Below are positions 46,901-58,610 of a DNA stretch of 64,000 nt, piece by piece; position 1 is the first letter of the stretch; every line of letters begins with the position of its first letter. A program made the position numbers and the translations under genes. Source of the stretch: Alitta virens. Its lineage: Eukaryota > Annelida > Polychaeta > Phyllodocida > Nereididae. Under the pieces are notes generated by a model that was given only the letters and a program-made list of their open reading frames with translations, made no database searches and was not told the DNA's origin. Location: contig OW028584.1 in NCBI GenBank assembly GCA_932294295.1, positions 3,604,907-3,668,906 on the forward strand. The letters run 5' to 3'.

Positions 46901-49900
46901 TGGTGACCTAACAGGGAGAGCTAGGTATGGCTAGACAATGTGCACTGGGCAGAGCCCTGTGTTGGCCACTGGGGTTGGAGGTTTCCACCCACAGTGTTAC
47001 CACCCTTGCCACGAGGAAGCCCAGGACTTTCAAGGGCAGAACTTACATGGATTCTGCTGAACTATTCTTAGGTAGGTCACCATCAGCACACTGTAAAAAT
47101 ATCTCTTCAATATCTGAGAATATCTGTTTTATCTTTGAGTCATCTTCCCATCTTATTTTTCCTTCCATTATCCAGGAAATTGGAGTCATCGATTCTTTGT
47201 CTCTGGCATTCACGTTTAATGGTGTCATGAGGAGCGAAAGTATAGGTATTAACTTGTCAGCATTATTGGGATGATTATGAGTTGCTTTTGCTAAGATGTG
47301 CAAGGCTGTCTTTCCATCCTCATTGGTCAAGTCTAGCTGGTCCGGATTACTTTCAATGACCATTGAAACGATTTTCTGCAATAGTTGATAAAATTCAGCT
47401 GGAAGGTCTTCAGGAAGATTTTGCCAATCCATGTTGAGCAATGCATGTAGCATAGAGCCTTTGGGTTCTCTGTGGTCCAGGCATTTCTCGGTCAGTAATA
47501 ATGGAAAAAGTTCCATCAAGCTATTGGTAAGGTCTTTCTTGTGTACTAGGATTGATAACACTCCCTGGAGAAATCTGTACAGAGCAGACTCAATAGTTTC
47601 GTCCACACTTTCATCATAATTGGCTTCCAAATATTCATGATGGCAATCTTGAATCCAAGTAGGATCTGCTCCTCCAATTAAAAGCAACTTCAAGACATCT
47701 ATCAATTCATCCGTCCACTGAAGTTCATACCTGCTCCCTATAGATGTATACTGTGCATTCAAAATGAGCAGCCTCAGACAGTTTGTCCTGTAAAATATAC
47801 ATGAATAAATGAAATTAATTGTATTGACATTGAGACAGAAAACATTTATGTATGTCATTGGGATTAACAGTTATCTTGTGCAATATTGATTGTCTTTAAT
47901 TTGTAAGTTAATGATGTCATGAATAAAGACCTAAAGGGCAATTTATATAAGCTTAACCACTTTTTCAAATTAGGATATTGTGACATCAATGAAGACCGTA
48001 CATGCCGATCGTGCGCCCTTGTTGCCCGTCATTTACGTACAGAGCTTTTTTGACTCATATTTAGGTTTAGGCTTATATGCAAGAACATGAGCCTGGTGTA
48101 AATGGTGGAGACCACTTCAGTATGCCAGATAGGTAAATTTGGCTTGTGTGCATATGATTGTTTGATAGCTTGATCAACATTAGAGTGCCTAGCATATTAG
48201 TGGCGACACAGTGAGTTGGGCAAGTACTGAAAATAACTTATAAGTCCTTATGTAACATAGATCCTTGCTTTGTTTTGTTTCAAAACAGTGAAACAACTGT
48301 CCAAAAACTATTCAATTTGCTCAACCAGGTGAGAGTTTTGACCAACCGGGATTATCCTAAAATACTGATTACTATGTTTTATAAACAGTCAGAATGGCTG
48401 GTGATATTCAGTGGTCTTTCACTGCTTTAACCAACTATGAATAATAACCACTGTGATGAAGCAGAAGCACTTTGAAAGACTGACCAAATTTGTATTGTTT
48501 GCCAGTGTAACCACTTTTCTGCTAGGCACTATGCCAAATGTGCGAAGTGTGTTTCCATGTATTTGGATAATTGCATGGAAAATGCATGGTTTTTACCTGA
48601 TTATAATTAGGGGAAAACCGTTCACTTTCAATGCATTTATCCAATGCATGGAAAATGATCGTGGCACATTTGGCCATGTAGCCCACTGAAGTGGAACCAG
48701 ACATCTACTGGGTTACAACCACATCCAGTTAGGTAAGGGTTAGCTACAAGTCCCCTGTCCACAGGACAGGGTTACAAGGTCCTGGATGAAAAAATATTGA
48801 CTTTTTGGCTTGAGTGGGAACTAGCCTTTTAGTAAACGTTTGTCACACAACATACACCCACTGTAGCGTTAGACATACCTTTTTTCTATTGTATCGCGCA
48901 CAGATATGGTTGATTTCTTCCCATTATTATCGATTTCTGCACTTTTTTTGATTTCACATTCACTTGATTACATGAGAGCATTATGAAAAACATGGCCGTC
49001 TAGTTCTGCCGAAACTCACAAGAGGGCTCCGGCGACGTTTCAACGCCCCTAGTGGCAACCAGAATAACGCTTGCAAGTCCTCATTTCTGTGATTGCTGGG
49101 GGCATTGCAATGGCGAAAGTTTAGTAAATTAATACAGAGATTTTTGTGCTTGTTTAGCGTTCTACTGTCAGATTCCGAGTGGACAAAAACCGGTCTGTGT
49201 AAAGAGCTATCAGCGCCGAATCGCACTGATGCGCCCTCTTGTGTATATTTACCACAAAAGCATGAACCTGCGAACGCGAATTTGAAAATGCTCTTGAAAA
49301 GGATGTTTTCACTGGCTTTTTAAGTAAAATCTGCATACAAGTCGATAGTTAACAGAGTCGTACTCCTGTACATAACGATGAAATAAGGTATGCTAACGTG
49401 TTTATTGAGGAAAATATTTCGTAAATGTCAACTTCCAAGAATTCCTATACAACGCGTTCCGACCCTACATCGCATCTAATGCCATGTAGGTCGGTTCTGG
49501 CTAGGTAAGGGTATGACAATTTATCTGTTATTAGCTAATAAGATTAAGCTATAACATGACCTAGCAAATCAATTTGACATAATGAAATTAACCTGAGTAT
49601 ACGTTGTTAGTGAAATGGCTGAAAGGGATGGCTGATTACGATAATACAGAACACTCACCTAGACAATGGAGAATTAACTGTCGCTACGAATATCTGAAAG
49701 AAAGTCAGTTCCAAATATCAAAAAGACTCAACCTGATACTTAGTTTATATGACTAGCTGGCAGAGGCAGATGCAATGATGAGATGATTAGCTTGGAGTCC
49801 ACACCATGCTGCCCATTTAGCCCATGGGAGGCTATGTTACTTGCCCCAGCATAGACATTCTTTTAAGTGTCAAGCAAATGACTTCAGCTCAGATATCTCA

Positions 49901-50926
49901 TCAATTTTAAGAATCTTAATTACAAAATCACATTTCCAAGTTTTTTTTCATAACGTTTCTTATCAATGCAAGTCAAATTACTAAAAGCAAGACAATTTTT
50001 CTGTAATTAAGGATAATATCCGGCAGATGACCAGAATTTTTCTCGTTCGAGTAAAATATGCTTTAATCGAGACAAATTTTATTTTTACAATGGAATTTTC
50101 TTATCTAAAAAACCCAGCATAACTAGTCAAGGCAATGTCGAATATGTTTTCGAAGCGATACTTTAGTTTAATTAATAATAAATTACTAAATTGCTGCATA
50201 ATTACATATTATAAGGAAGAATGTTGGTCCACATGACTCACCTTGACAAGAGATAAGAATTTCCTCTGATGAATTATCATATTGGAAGAATCACTCATCT
50301 GATTCACCAAGCAGTCTAATGGTTCTTCATTTAGCTTCTGTGGAAGATTTTTGTATATATCAGTCATTCTCTGCAGCAAATAAATAAATAAATATAAGTA
50401 CATAAACAAATAAAATGAAAATATGTTCACTCCATTCGGAATCTAACAAAAAGCACTGAAATTCATATTCACATATATAGAAAATATTTCCGGACAAGCA
50501 AATGTTATTTATTGAATATAATATAAGTTATGACTAAATATCCTAGCTAGTCATGAAAAATGGCATTTATATTCACAAAACATTAGCGGTATTTTGCTCA
50601 CAAAAAATTACTATAGCTCTTATCGAAGGGCGAAAGTTATACGGAATAACATGCAATATTTTTTTCTGAAGAATTTTATCAACACAAAGGCCAAATATAT
50701 CAAAAACACATGTTTCACAGAATTGTAAATTACCTGGACAATATCCACATAGTATGCTGATTTAATCAATTGGTCAGCATTTCTAACCATGTCCAACAAT
50801 AGCTCTGGTTCCCTGCCCAAAATATCTCGTCCATCTCTTCGCAAGACGGTGAGAATTTTTCGTCTTTGTTTATCCAAGTCTTCGGCGGTTTTAAGTTGAG
50901 ATAATGTGTTTCTGAACCACTGTTGG
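43430..50926 (-). CDS. Gene D: ankyrin-linked cGAS/Mab-21-like nucleotidyltransferase
   Basis: Six exons: 50926-50734, 50370-50242, 49693-49659, 47787-47047, 46610-44948 and 43963-43430. All have AG/GT borders and matching phases (2,0,0,2,2,0), giving about 1,100 residues from the first exon found. Order: helical exon, small helical exon, micro-exon, ankyrin repeats, second helical/ankyrin region, NTase core, C-terminal helical lobe. The G-S, E-x-D and D residues match the metal-binding residues of cGAS-like enzymes, which make cyclic or linear oligonucleotides after sensing nucleic acid or other ligands. Here both the substrate and the ligand are unknown. No signal peptide or membrane segment was seen; probably cytosolic. 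The ATG exon lies upstream of 50926 and was not found. It is the only member without lesions. Confidence 0.83.
44138..44667. mobile_element. DNA transposon/MITE with CGGACGTTT subterminal repeats
   Basis: Both ends carry several copies of GTCCGAAA/TTTCGGAC in opposite orientation (AAACGTCCGAAAA types left, TTTTCGGACGTTTCGG types right), with a palindrome ATTCTGAATGTTCAGAAT near 44520. Lies in the gene D intron between the catalytic-core and C-lobe exons. Confidence 0.65.
44948..46610 (-). CDS. Gene D long exon: helical/ankyrin region plus NTase core
   Basis: 1663 nt, uninterrupted. Begins LKFIEQEFQDEACTQARLER; a helical region; ankyrin-type NWLQRNPLHLAAIYLDSL and DLHGSTPLHVAYLHHNEQAV; conserved YYEHCC (about 45641-45664); spine-helix-like SELQSLFERLVKETEF. 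The core follows: GSMREKLKAGQLDEGD (Gly-Ser 45482-45487; Glu/Asp 45440-45451), RPICVKGPWKFIREG, and VSLDVVVVLVDE (third Asp 45215-45217). Gly-Ser to Glu/Asp spacing equals that of human cGAS (G212/S213, E225, D227). GT donor after KALIQ. Confidence 0.9.
46925..47038 (-). repeat. Diverged fragment of retroposon family 2
   Basis: GTGCACTG...GGCCACTGGGGTTGGAGG... GCCCAGGACTTTCAAGGGC aligns with one end of 27851-28105 at reduced identity. It stops nine bases from the 3' end of the gene D ankyrin exon. Confidence 0.6.
47047..47787 (-). CDS. Gene D ankyrin-repeat exon
   Basis: 741 nt, phase 2 at both ends, donor CCAT|GTAAGT. TNCLRLLILNAQYTSIGSRY, WTDELIDVLKLLLIGGADPT, EPKGSMLHALLNMDW, NEDGKTALHILAKATHNHPN and LNVNARDKESMTPISWIMEG. 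Ends CADGDLPKNSSAES, diverged from the GADADLAR ending of C. Open throughout. Confidence 0.85.
48184..48530. mobile_element. hAT-like MITE with AGTGCCTAGCA termini, copy 1
   Basis: AGTGCCTAGCA at the left and TGCTAGGCACT at the right. The interior shares TTTTGACCAAC, GGGATTATCCTAAAAT and GCAGAAGCACTTTGAAA with 52263-52515. Directly abutted by the palindromic MITE at 48531. Confidence 0.7.
48531..48679. mobile_element. Palindromic MITE, copy 3
   Basis: Same palindrome as 6433-6562 and 31252-31393; centre ACCTGATTATAATTAGGGG; right end CACATTTGGCCATGT. The left end begins exactly where the hAT-like MITE ends. Confidence 0.75.
48741..49501 (+). mobile_element. Non-autonomous DNA transposon, copy 2
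   Basis: Body from TAGCTACAAGTCCCC to ATGTAGGTCGGTTCTGGC, flanked by TAGGTAAGGGT at 48730-48740 and 49502-49512. Inverted relative of 38534-39249; a fragment of its end is at 57709-57745. No transposase. Confidence 0.72.
49659..49693 (-). CDS. Gene D micro-exon (35 nt)
   Basis: TTTCAG acceptor, IFVATVNSPLS plus two bases, GTGAGT donor; phase 0 in and 2 out, completing an Arg codon with the ankyrin exon. Confidence 0.72.
50242..50370 (-). CDS. Gene D small helical exon
   Basis: 43 codons, phase 0/0: RMTDIYKNLPQKLNEEPLDC, LVNQM..., ending KFLSLVK. CTGCAG acceptor, GTGAGT donor. Conserved pattern LYK...P..L...P(L/F)(D/E)CL..Q...K.LSLVK across four copies in the window. Confidence 0.77.
50734..50926 (-). 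CDS. Gene D helical exon
   Basis: 193 nt, phase 2 in and 0 out: QQWFRNTLSQLKTAEDLDKQ, RRKILTVLRRDGRDILGREP, ELLLDMVRNADQLIKSAYYV, DIVQ. TTACAG acceptor, GTAATT donor. The incoming phase-2 join implies a start exon or an ankyrin exon further upstream. Confidence 0.77.
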
Positions 50927-51383
50927 CTGTAATAAAATGCGTAACACGAACATTCAATGTTATTTTACTTTCACACTATATTAATTTTGTAATGTTATAA
51001 ATTTGTCAGATAAAAAAATAAGGCTATCCTCGCATCTTCTTTGTTGTATATACATCATCTATTGCTACCAGTATATCTATTTCATCCTATTATTATCTCT
51101 GATTATTTATTGCACTATTTACTTATGTTCTACTATTATTCTTATTTATTTACTTTAATTACCATTCAACTATTTTCTGTAAAATGTCAAAGTAGATTTA
51201 CAGTTCTCACTCAAAAAGAGTCTCAACCGACTACTAAAATAATTATACTGTTGGGAACTGTGCAAGCATAGGTCTCTCTCAATTCCCTGTAAAATCATTA
51301 TAGTGCAGTGTCTGAGGTTGAAAATTTTTTTGAGTTTCTTGCATCTGAACATAGCATAATTCTGAAGTTTTCAAATCTCGAGG

Positions 51384-51598
51384 ACACTCGGCGACAGTGA
51401 AATTCGCCACGACAGCAAGATTCGCCACCCGACTAAAACTACAATAAACACCTTTTAGATGGCTGTCACAGTGTTAGAACACTGTCAATTATCTGTACAA
51501 TTAGTTTTGCAACAAATGAAGTCGTTGAAATGTGATTAATCACGTTTTATTGTGGGTGGCGAATCGCTGTTGTGGCGAAATTCACTGTCGCCGAGTGT
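51384..51598. mobile_element. MITE with ACACTCGGCGACAGTGA termini, copy 2
   Basis: 215 bp with perfect 17-bp TIRs and mirrored ATTCGCCAC blocks. Relatives at 11531-11747 and 55008-55082. Confidence 0.82.
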
Positions 51599-52029
51599 AG
51601 TGGCACGAGAGAATCCTTTCGAAAAAGGATTTATTTCATGTCTTGTGATGAGTGGATGGTTTTTTTTAATGAGATTGGCCATTAAGACTATATTTAAATG
51701 TGATATAATGATATGGTTACTGCTTAGGTGTGGTGTGACACATGATCTAAGTTAGATTGACAAGTCTATTTAATCTAAAAATATTAATTTTCCTTAGTGA
51801 CAACAGTCGTTTTCATAGCACGCACTACAGGCAATTTGAAATAGAAACTACTGTCCGATCACAAAAGAACTAGTATTCATAAAAACAATACAATTAGTTT
51901 CTTATTACTTAATATTTCCTCAAGGCAAGCATGTTCTGTTTTGTGGAAAAGAAAATTTTCTTGTTGATAACATTGATGTACATTATCAGTGATGTTACGA
52001 ACATGGCAACTGTTGTGTTCTCCAAAAAT

Positions 52030-52091
52030 TCTTATCTTATCTTATCTTATCTTATCTTATCTTATCTTATCTTATCTTATCCTATCTTATC
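52030..52091. repeat. TTATC pentanucleotide microsatellite
   Basis: Around twelve head-to-tail CTTAT units. Confidence 0.95.
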
Positions 52092-52262
52092 AATGGCATT
52101 TATTTTGTCTTCAAGTTGCAGGGAGTTTGTAAACTTTTAGCCAAAACTGTATCATAACTATCTTATCTTGTCTTCTTTCCTAAATTACCTTTGTTGTGGT
52201 GAAGTGAGCTTACTTCCCATCTTGGCTGTTCAGTTCACCAGGTAACTTGAACAAAGTATTAA

Positions 52263-52515
52263 AGTGCCTAGCATATTAGTGTTTACACAGCGAGTAGGAT
52301 AAGCACTGAAAATAACTAAATAAAGTGCTCATGTGACGTAGATCATTGGTTTGTTTTGGGAACTATTTCATTTGAGTTTTGACCAACAGAGGGATTATCC
52401 TAAAATGTTGATTACCATTCAAACAATAACAACCAATGTGACGTGGCAGAAGCACTTTGAAATACTGAAAAAGTTGGCTTTGTTTGCCAGTGTAACCACT
52501 TTTCTGCTAGGCACT
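52263..52515. mobile_element. hAT-like MITE with AGTGCCTAGCA termini, copy 2
   Basis: AGTGCCTAGCA to TGCTAGGCACT, 253 bp. About 100 bp shorter than the copy at 48184-48530, lacking its central part. Confidence 0.7.
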
Positions 52516-52519
52516 ATAA

Positions 52520-53985
52520 TGCCTTTTTGTGTTTTGTGTGACATTCATAAATTTTGGTTTTGTCTCCTCTTCCACAAGTTTTAAACCGGCATACATCATC
52601 CAATTATTCTGAAAGCAACAGATTACGTTAGAATAATAGCCCCTTTTTGTTTTTAATTTTCATTCATCAGAATTATTTTTTTACCTCATTTGAATACTGT
52701 AAAGCTCTCGGTTATAATCTTTTAGAATTTGTACTGTATTTTACTACTGATCTGAGGCAGAAGTAATGATGAGATGATAAGAATTGGAGTCCACACCACG
52801 GTACACATTTATGCAATGGGTGGGTCACTTTACTTGCCTTGCATAGTCACCAAATACAAGGCACAGCTTATTTACCTCTCATAATTATGAACAGTTTCCA
52901 GTAATTTGAGCTCAGACCAGAGTTCCAACGTGTTAATTACCATATAAGGAATTTCAACCTTACCATATATATACAGGGAATTTTTCAGTTATGCGTTTTT
53001 GAATTTGTGTTATTTTCATTTTTCATGTAGGCACGGATATTGATTTTTGTTGCCAAATTATCAAAATGCATAATTCTGAGGGGGGGGGGGAGGGATTTAA
53101 GAGTGGCTAATTTTCCTGATTGTGCATGGCGAATTATTTCGCTGATTCAAAGTGAGGCTTAAAAGTTCTGCTGGAACTAAAAATAATTGTCACTCTTTTT
53201 TTTTTTTTTTTTATTTATTTCCCAGTCTTTACGACAATTCAATTGTGTAACTATTTAGTACTTAACTGATTATCAACTAATGAACAATGAGTGTTAAGGC
53301 ATCCGTCTAGGATTAGATTTAAGGATAACTGATTAAGGACACCTATTAGATGCGCTTGGATGAGCATTGAGCAACTTAAATATTTTCATAATCCAATGTG
53401 TTGCTTATAGTATTAATTACACATAGAATATCCAAAGGGGGAGGGAGGGGTTATATTGCCCATTTGTAGCAATGTTTTAGCAGTATTTTATTTATTTTAT
53501 CGGAGTAAATATTTTCTAATTTTGTATCATCCTGCAAACTGAAGTTAGGGCATGGCTACGACTTTTGAAATTTAGATGTATATATTTTCACTTATTTGTA
53601 TATTTCATTATCTTGTAAATTGTCTAACCATGGACGTCTGTGGTTTAACACGAAAATATAAAGCTGTAATTTTTGGTTATGGGGTCCTATATTTTCTTTT
53701 AAGATTTTGTAAAATTATGAAATGACTATTTCATGTTTTCATGTACAACAGGGGCGGATCCAGAACATATTTCACGGGGTGAGGGAGATTGACAAATAAC
53801 AATGTATTTCGGGAATCGCTGAATTTAAACATTTAATAATTTAAAAGTAAAATGTACTGTGCCAAAGGGGGGGGGGGGGGGAGTTTGAAATCCCTAACCC
53901 CCCCCCCCCCCCCAAATCCATAATATGACATTATATCGACACAACAGACAACTTAAGTTTACGATAATTATATTTATAAGATATT
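52520..53985. other. No gene recognised; homopolymer tracts
   Basis: A poly-T run of about 20 near 53197, and a poly-G run followed 17 bp later by a poly-C run (about 53869-53912). Otherwise featureless AT-rich DNA. Confidence 0.6.
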
Positions 53986-53989
53986 ATAA

Positions 53990-54145
53990 TAAGACCCAAT
54001 GGTTATGTGGTATGTTTTTATATTCCCCACCAGTGGACAGATTGGCCAGGATTCACGAGTGGCGTTAGCCACGAGTGAATTCTGAAGCCAATCTGTCCAC
54101 AAGTGAGGGAATATAAAAATATACCACATATCCACTTGGGTCTTA
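53990..54145. mobile_element. Perfect-type palindromic foldback, 156 bp
   Basis: Arms TAAGACCCAATGGTTATGTG, GTATGTTTTTATATTCCC and GTGGACAGATTGGC are mirrored almost base for base around CGAGTGGCGTTAGCCACGAG. A weaker pair of ends (TTATACCCCACAAT near 54147, ATTGTGGGGTATTA near 54834) may mark a larger element containing 54146-54847. Confidence 0.75.
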
Positions 54146-55007
54146 TTTATACCCCACAATTTTCACTTTTAGTTGAGCTGTCTGGCTATGCATTCATGTA
54201 GTATAGAAAAAATTCATGAATATTAATTTTTGCCATTGACCAATCAGAGCATTGCATAACTGTCAACAACGTCATCACCTCAAAACTTTCTGGGACATTT
54301 TCACATTAATAAAAAAAATTACGAAATGATATTTACAAACCAGTTGTTAAATATTTCTTGTCAGAATTGTTTTTTATACTAGATTTGGACAGAAAATGTT
54401 TTATTGTTCCGTATTATTCGATTGTATTACCGAAGCGATGACGCTCCTGTGACGTTGCCCATAGCAACACAGCCACACAATGGCTTGTATCTGTGGACTG
54501 AACAGATCATTGACTTTCTGTTACGTTTTTTGCTCCTGGAATCGTTAATTCTTGTCCGATTTCAAAAATTTAAACTTTTTTAGGTAGCTGACAATTTTAT
54601 CTTTTGAATGGTTGTAAAATTGTGACTCCGAATATTGTTTTAAAGCGGCGGCGCTAGTTTAAACGGCGAAGCGCTTAGCTGCAAAAAGAGATTTTTTGTC
54701 ATTGGCCTGCCATACATAGAAGTATGTGGTATACATTTCCCATCCTTGTAAGGTAAGCCATGTAGTATACACATGTATACCACATAGGCTATACCACATG
54801 GCTTTTCTATGTGGTATACAACTGATTGTGGGGTATTACATAATAACTGAATTAATTCCATGTGAAATTATATACAGTAAAACTACCCACCTGCCAGAAC
54901 AAGCTGATTGGCTGTGCCTTCAATATCTTATAGAGATAATGCCAAAATCACACTGCCTGTTAATAAATGTATTTAAATTAAATATTACTATTAATATTCA
55001 TTGAATC

Positions 55008-55082
55008 CTAGTTGCAATGTGTATAATCATGTTTAAGGGGGGTGACAAATCTCGCTGTTGTGGCGAAATTCGCTGTCATGGG
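55008..55082 (+). mobile_element. Fragment of the ACACTCGGCGAC MITE
   Basis: Right-hand part only: CAATGTGTATAATCATGTTT, then GTTGTGGCGAAATTCGCTGT. Confidence 0.65.
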
Positions 55083-55843
55083 GCATTTATGTATATATTA
55101 ATGTTATTGTATATGGTATATCCTATCGCCAATAGGATGTAGGGGGATGGGATTGAAAATGTGGTCAAAATTCTGACTAATAATGCTGTATGCATGTCAT
55201 TAAACTTGTAAGTTTATAAATATATATAGTAATACATATGCTCAGTAATGGTTTGAAAATAATGTTTTCTCGATTTGTAGCCGAGTCTCAAATAAACTGT
55301 TCACGTATAGAGGCCTGGGTAGTCCTTGTGTAATATTGGAAATATAAATCAATGGTAATTTTAATCGGTTGACACATTGATTCTATCTTGAAATCAGAAT
55401 TCAACGCTGGAGTTTCATTGACAATATCTTGGTTTTTAAGTTATAAATTATTATTATATGTGCTGATGCCATTTAATCGATGTCTATGCTGAGGCAAGTG
55501 AAAGACCCCACCCATGGGGTAAATGTGTCTCCAAATAATTCCCTGCTAATTTTATCATAATGCTTGGTATTTATTTTTATTTTTTTTAATTATTTGTAAT
55601 TTTTGATTGAATATTTGTTCTAATTATTTGTAATTTATGATTGAATATTATTGATTGGCACTAAATAGCTCATTAACTTATAAGTTCATTAGTCCGAATC
55701 TGGGATCGATGTAGCAGGCTACAAACGTCAATTGACAGTTCATTTTCTCTTCCTAGTAATTGCACCCATTTTTACTATGGTGTTATAGCCAGTTTTTGTT
55801 CGATCAGCCAATATCTGTTATATGACATTGATATACTAATAGT

Positions 55844-56125
55844 CAGAGTTGGGTTTAAATACAGAAAAAAGTATTTAAATACAAATACAAATACTCTCCA
55901 AACTGTCAAATACAAATACTCATATGTCCAAAAATATTTAAATACCAATACTTTTAAAGATTTCAAATACAAATACAAATACTGTACAATAGAGTAAAAC
56001 TGTATTCCAATGTTTTGTAATTACATTATAACAAATGTTTCGTCAGTGGTCTTCGCCCTATCCAGTCAGTTGATTTTCCATGCTGTACTGAAGATCCTCT
56101 CCACTGGTGCTCTCTGCAATTTAGA
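55844..56125 (-). pseudogene. hAT transposase C-terminal remnant
   Basis: The minus frame near 56120-56025 reads APVERIFSTAWKIN, stop, LDRAKTTDETF, which is the hAT dimerisation block (SAPVERIFS...RA-LTDE-F). On the far side are the CAGAGTTGGG-type end at 55846 and AAATACAAATAC-rich subterminal sequence often seen in such elements. The rest of the transposase is missing; a CAGAGCTGGGTAG motif at 56803 may be an unrelated end. Confidence 0.72.
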
Positions 56126-56129
56126 GATG

Positions 56130-57620
56130 TGGAAATAGAATGATTACCAATGTTAATTAAACATTTATAAATACTAATAATTATCCACATTTGTTGAACT
56201 CAAGCCTCTCTTTCAAGTGTAAGTTTACCTAGTTTGTTCACTGTTATTGTATAGAACAATGGACATGAGGGTGCTATTTACCCTCATAAGAGTTTAGCAC
56301 TGGGAATTCCCCCATTTACCTGTTAGACAAGGGGATGCCCCATTCATATTACTTCATTGTATAATGTCACGAAGACAAAAGGTGTCAACATTTAAACATA
56401 TTAAGCAGACAAACTGATCAAAATATGATTCACCAGCGGGTAACCCACAATGAAATGTAGCCATCTAAATATATATCTAAATACATAAAAAAAATAATAA
56501 ACTTTGTCTCACCTTAATATTGTAGAGATGCTGGCTCTCTGGCTGCTGAGGCAAGAATGATTTCCCGCCAGGGGGCAGCAGCAGTGACAGCAGCAGCATC
56601 TCACACAGCTCTGATTGGCCAGAGGGCCACCTGCCCCCCCCCCTTGGAACTATAATATGGATAGTTTCAAGGTAGTATCAGAATCTCTTTTATTGTCCTT
56701 TCTGTTTACAGTTATTAACATTTTGTATAAACAAAAAAAGAAGTAATGGATGAATATTTGAAAGGACTGGGCACCACTTTAGGACAAGACTTTGTAGGCA
56801 GTGTCAGAGCTGGGTAGTAACCAGGCTAAAGAGACAGTCAGTCCTTTTGCCCACCTTACAACCATAATCTCTGCTCCCCCACTCAGGGCCTTATTAGTCT
56901 GAGTGTATGTACTGTTTATGTATATATGTGGTCAATGTTCTGTTTAGGAATAAACCCTTAAAACTGTATTTCTGGGTTATTACTCTGTTGGTTTGGCTGG
57001 TGTTCTATGAACCTCTAAATCCATGGTCAACTTGCAATATTTAGCAAGAACTATTACAATATGCAGGAGAAGATTGCTGGTAGCCTTTGTAGATTCTTTA
57101 TAATTATTTTTACAGTGCTTGCACTTAGCAACAAATGTCCCTGATGCATCCTCTGGTAACTCAAAATGCTCCAGAGTACTTAGTTCCTGGCATTGTGAGT
57201 GGCAATGTCACATGCCAAGTATCTTTATATGTTGGCCGATTTTGAAAACTACTCGGTGTCAGTTTTCAAGGAAACGATTGACCTCAACGAAGGGACACTG
57301 AAAACCTCAATAGCTTTAAGAGCATTGAGCAATTCTCAGTGAGTAATTCTGAGGAAGATGTCTAAGCTAATTGCAATCTCATGTTGGCAGGTGTCACTCA
57401 CTGTTCATACCATGGCTACAGTTAGTCATTTTCAAAATATAATTGCAATTAGAACTATAAAGGTATTTAACATTTATGTTTTTGATTTTCCAGATATAAA
57501 GCTTATATTGATTGATGTTTTTAATTAAAAGGTAACATTAATACTAAAGATTACTACAGTGGCCTGAAAAATTGAACAATTTGTTTGAAGTGATATTACA
57601 ATCTTTGTAATGATTTTTTA
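56130..57620. other. No gene recognised
   Basis: Contains a locally GC-rich patch (56520-56650, CAG-rich with a C11 run). No coding exon supported. Confidence 0.5.
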
Positions 57621-57623
57621 TCA

Positions 57624-57697
57624 TGACTATTGAGTGACTTTAAATTATTGGGCATAGTATATAATATGCCCAATAATTTAAAGTCGCTCAATAGTCA
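57624..57697. repeat. Small foldback (74 bp)
   Basis: TGACTATTGAGTGACTTTAA, ATTATTGGGCAT and their complements. An end fragment of the transposon family of 48741-49501 follows at 57709-57745 (CTAGCCAGAAC, GCATTAGATGCGATGTA). Confidence 0.75.
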
Positions 57698-57822
57698 GTG
57701 TCACTAGCCAGAACAACCTACATTGCATTAGATGCGATGTAAGTAGTACCTAGTCAGCGGTGCAGCCAGAGTTGACCTAAATTCATTTAAAATTCTCGCC
57801 AAATCGTCACAAAATTTATAAT

Positions 57823-58574
57823 TTAAAGATCTCCGCCGAAAACGTCACAATAATTTTTATTTTCTTTCAAAATTCCATCATTTTTTCCTCCACCGCCTAA
57901 AAGAAGTTTCACTAACCAAATTGAAACTTCAAAAGTTTGGTCAGCAGAAAGTTCTTGGTGGGAATTAAGTATTTTCTCCAGCCTGTAGATAACTGCAGTC
58001 CCAGTTATGTTCGAAATGTCGTGCAAATGTATGAAAATTTCTTCCGGAAGCCCTGAATGTGAAATAGTAAGACATGCTTTGTCTTTTGCCTGGTATTGAT
58101 GTGCAGCTATCTTAATTACATCGCCCAACATTTCAACCAACTCATCTTGAATGTTATGACATTGTTACACATATCTACCAATTTGCTTGAAACTATTATT
58201 ATAAGTTGTAAAAATAAAAAATTACATACTTGCTTTGTCAGGATTAAAATTAAGTTTGTATATCTGTTTTTCTACTCCTCTTTTCCATACTTTAGTTGCC
58301 TTACTCAGTATTATTGAATATGGTTTACCTAGTACCTAAATAAATAATATATAATTAGAAATAGTTTATTTATTATTATTATTAAAATATTGGTAATATT
58401 TAAAATAATTACTTACTAAATCAGGTCTGGTCTTCGTTTTAAGTGTATTTGGAGTTTCTGATAGTCTTGGGTGTTTTAAAATAGCTGCCAAAGATGTATG
58501 CAGCAAAAGAATGTAAAACTGCTCAATATACTAAAGTTTAATTTATTATAAAATAACCTTTGACGTAAATGCTG

Positions 58575-58610
<36 letters not shown>

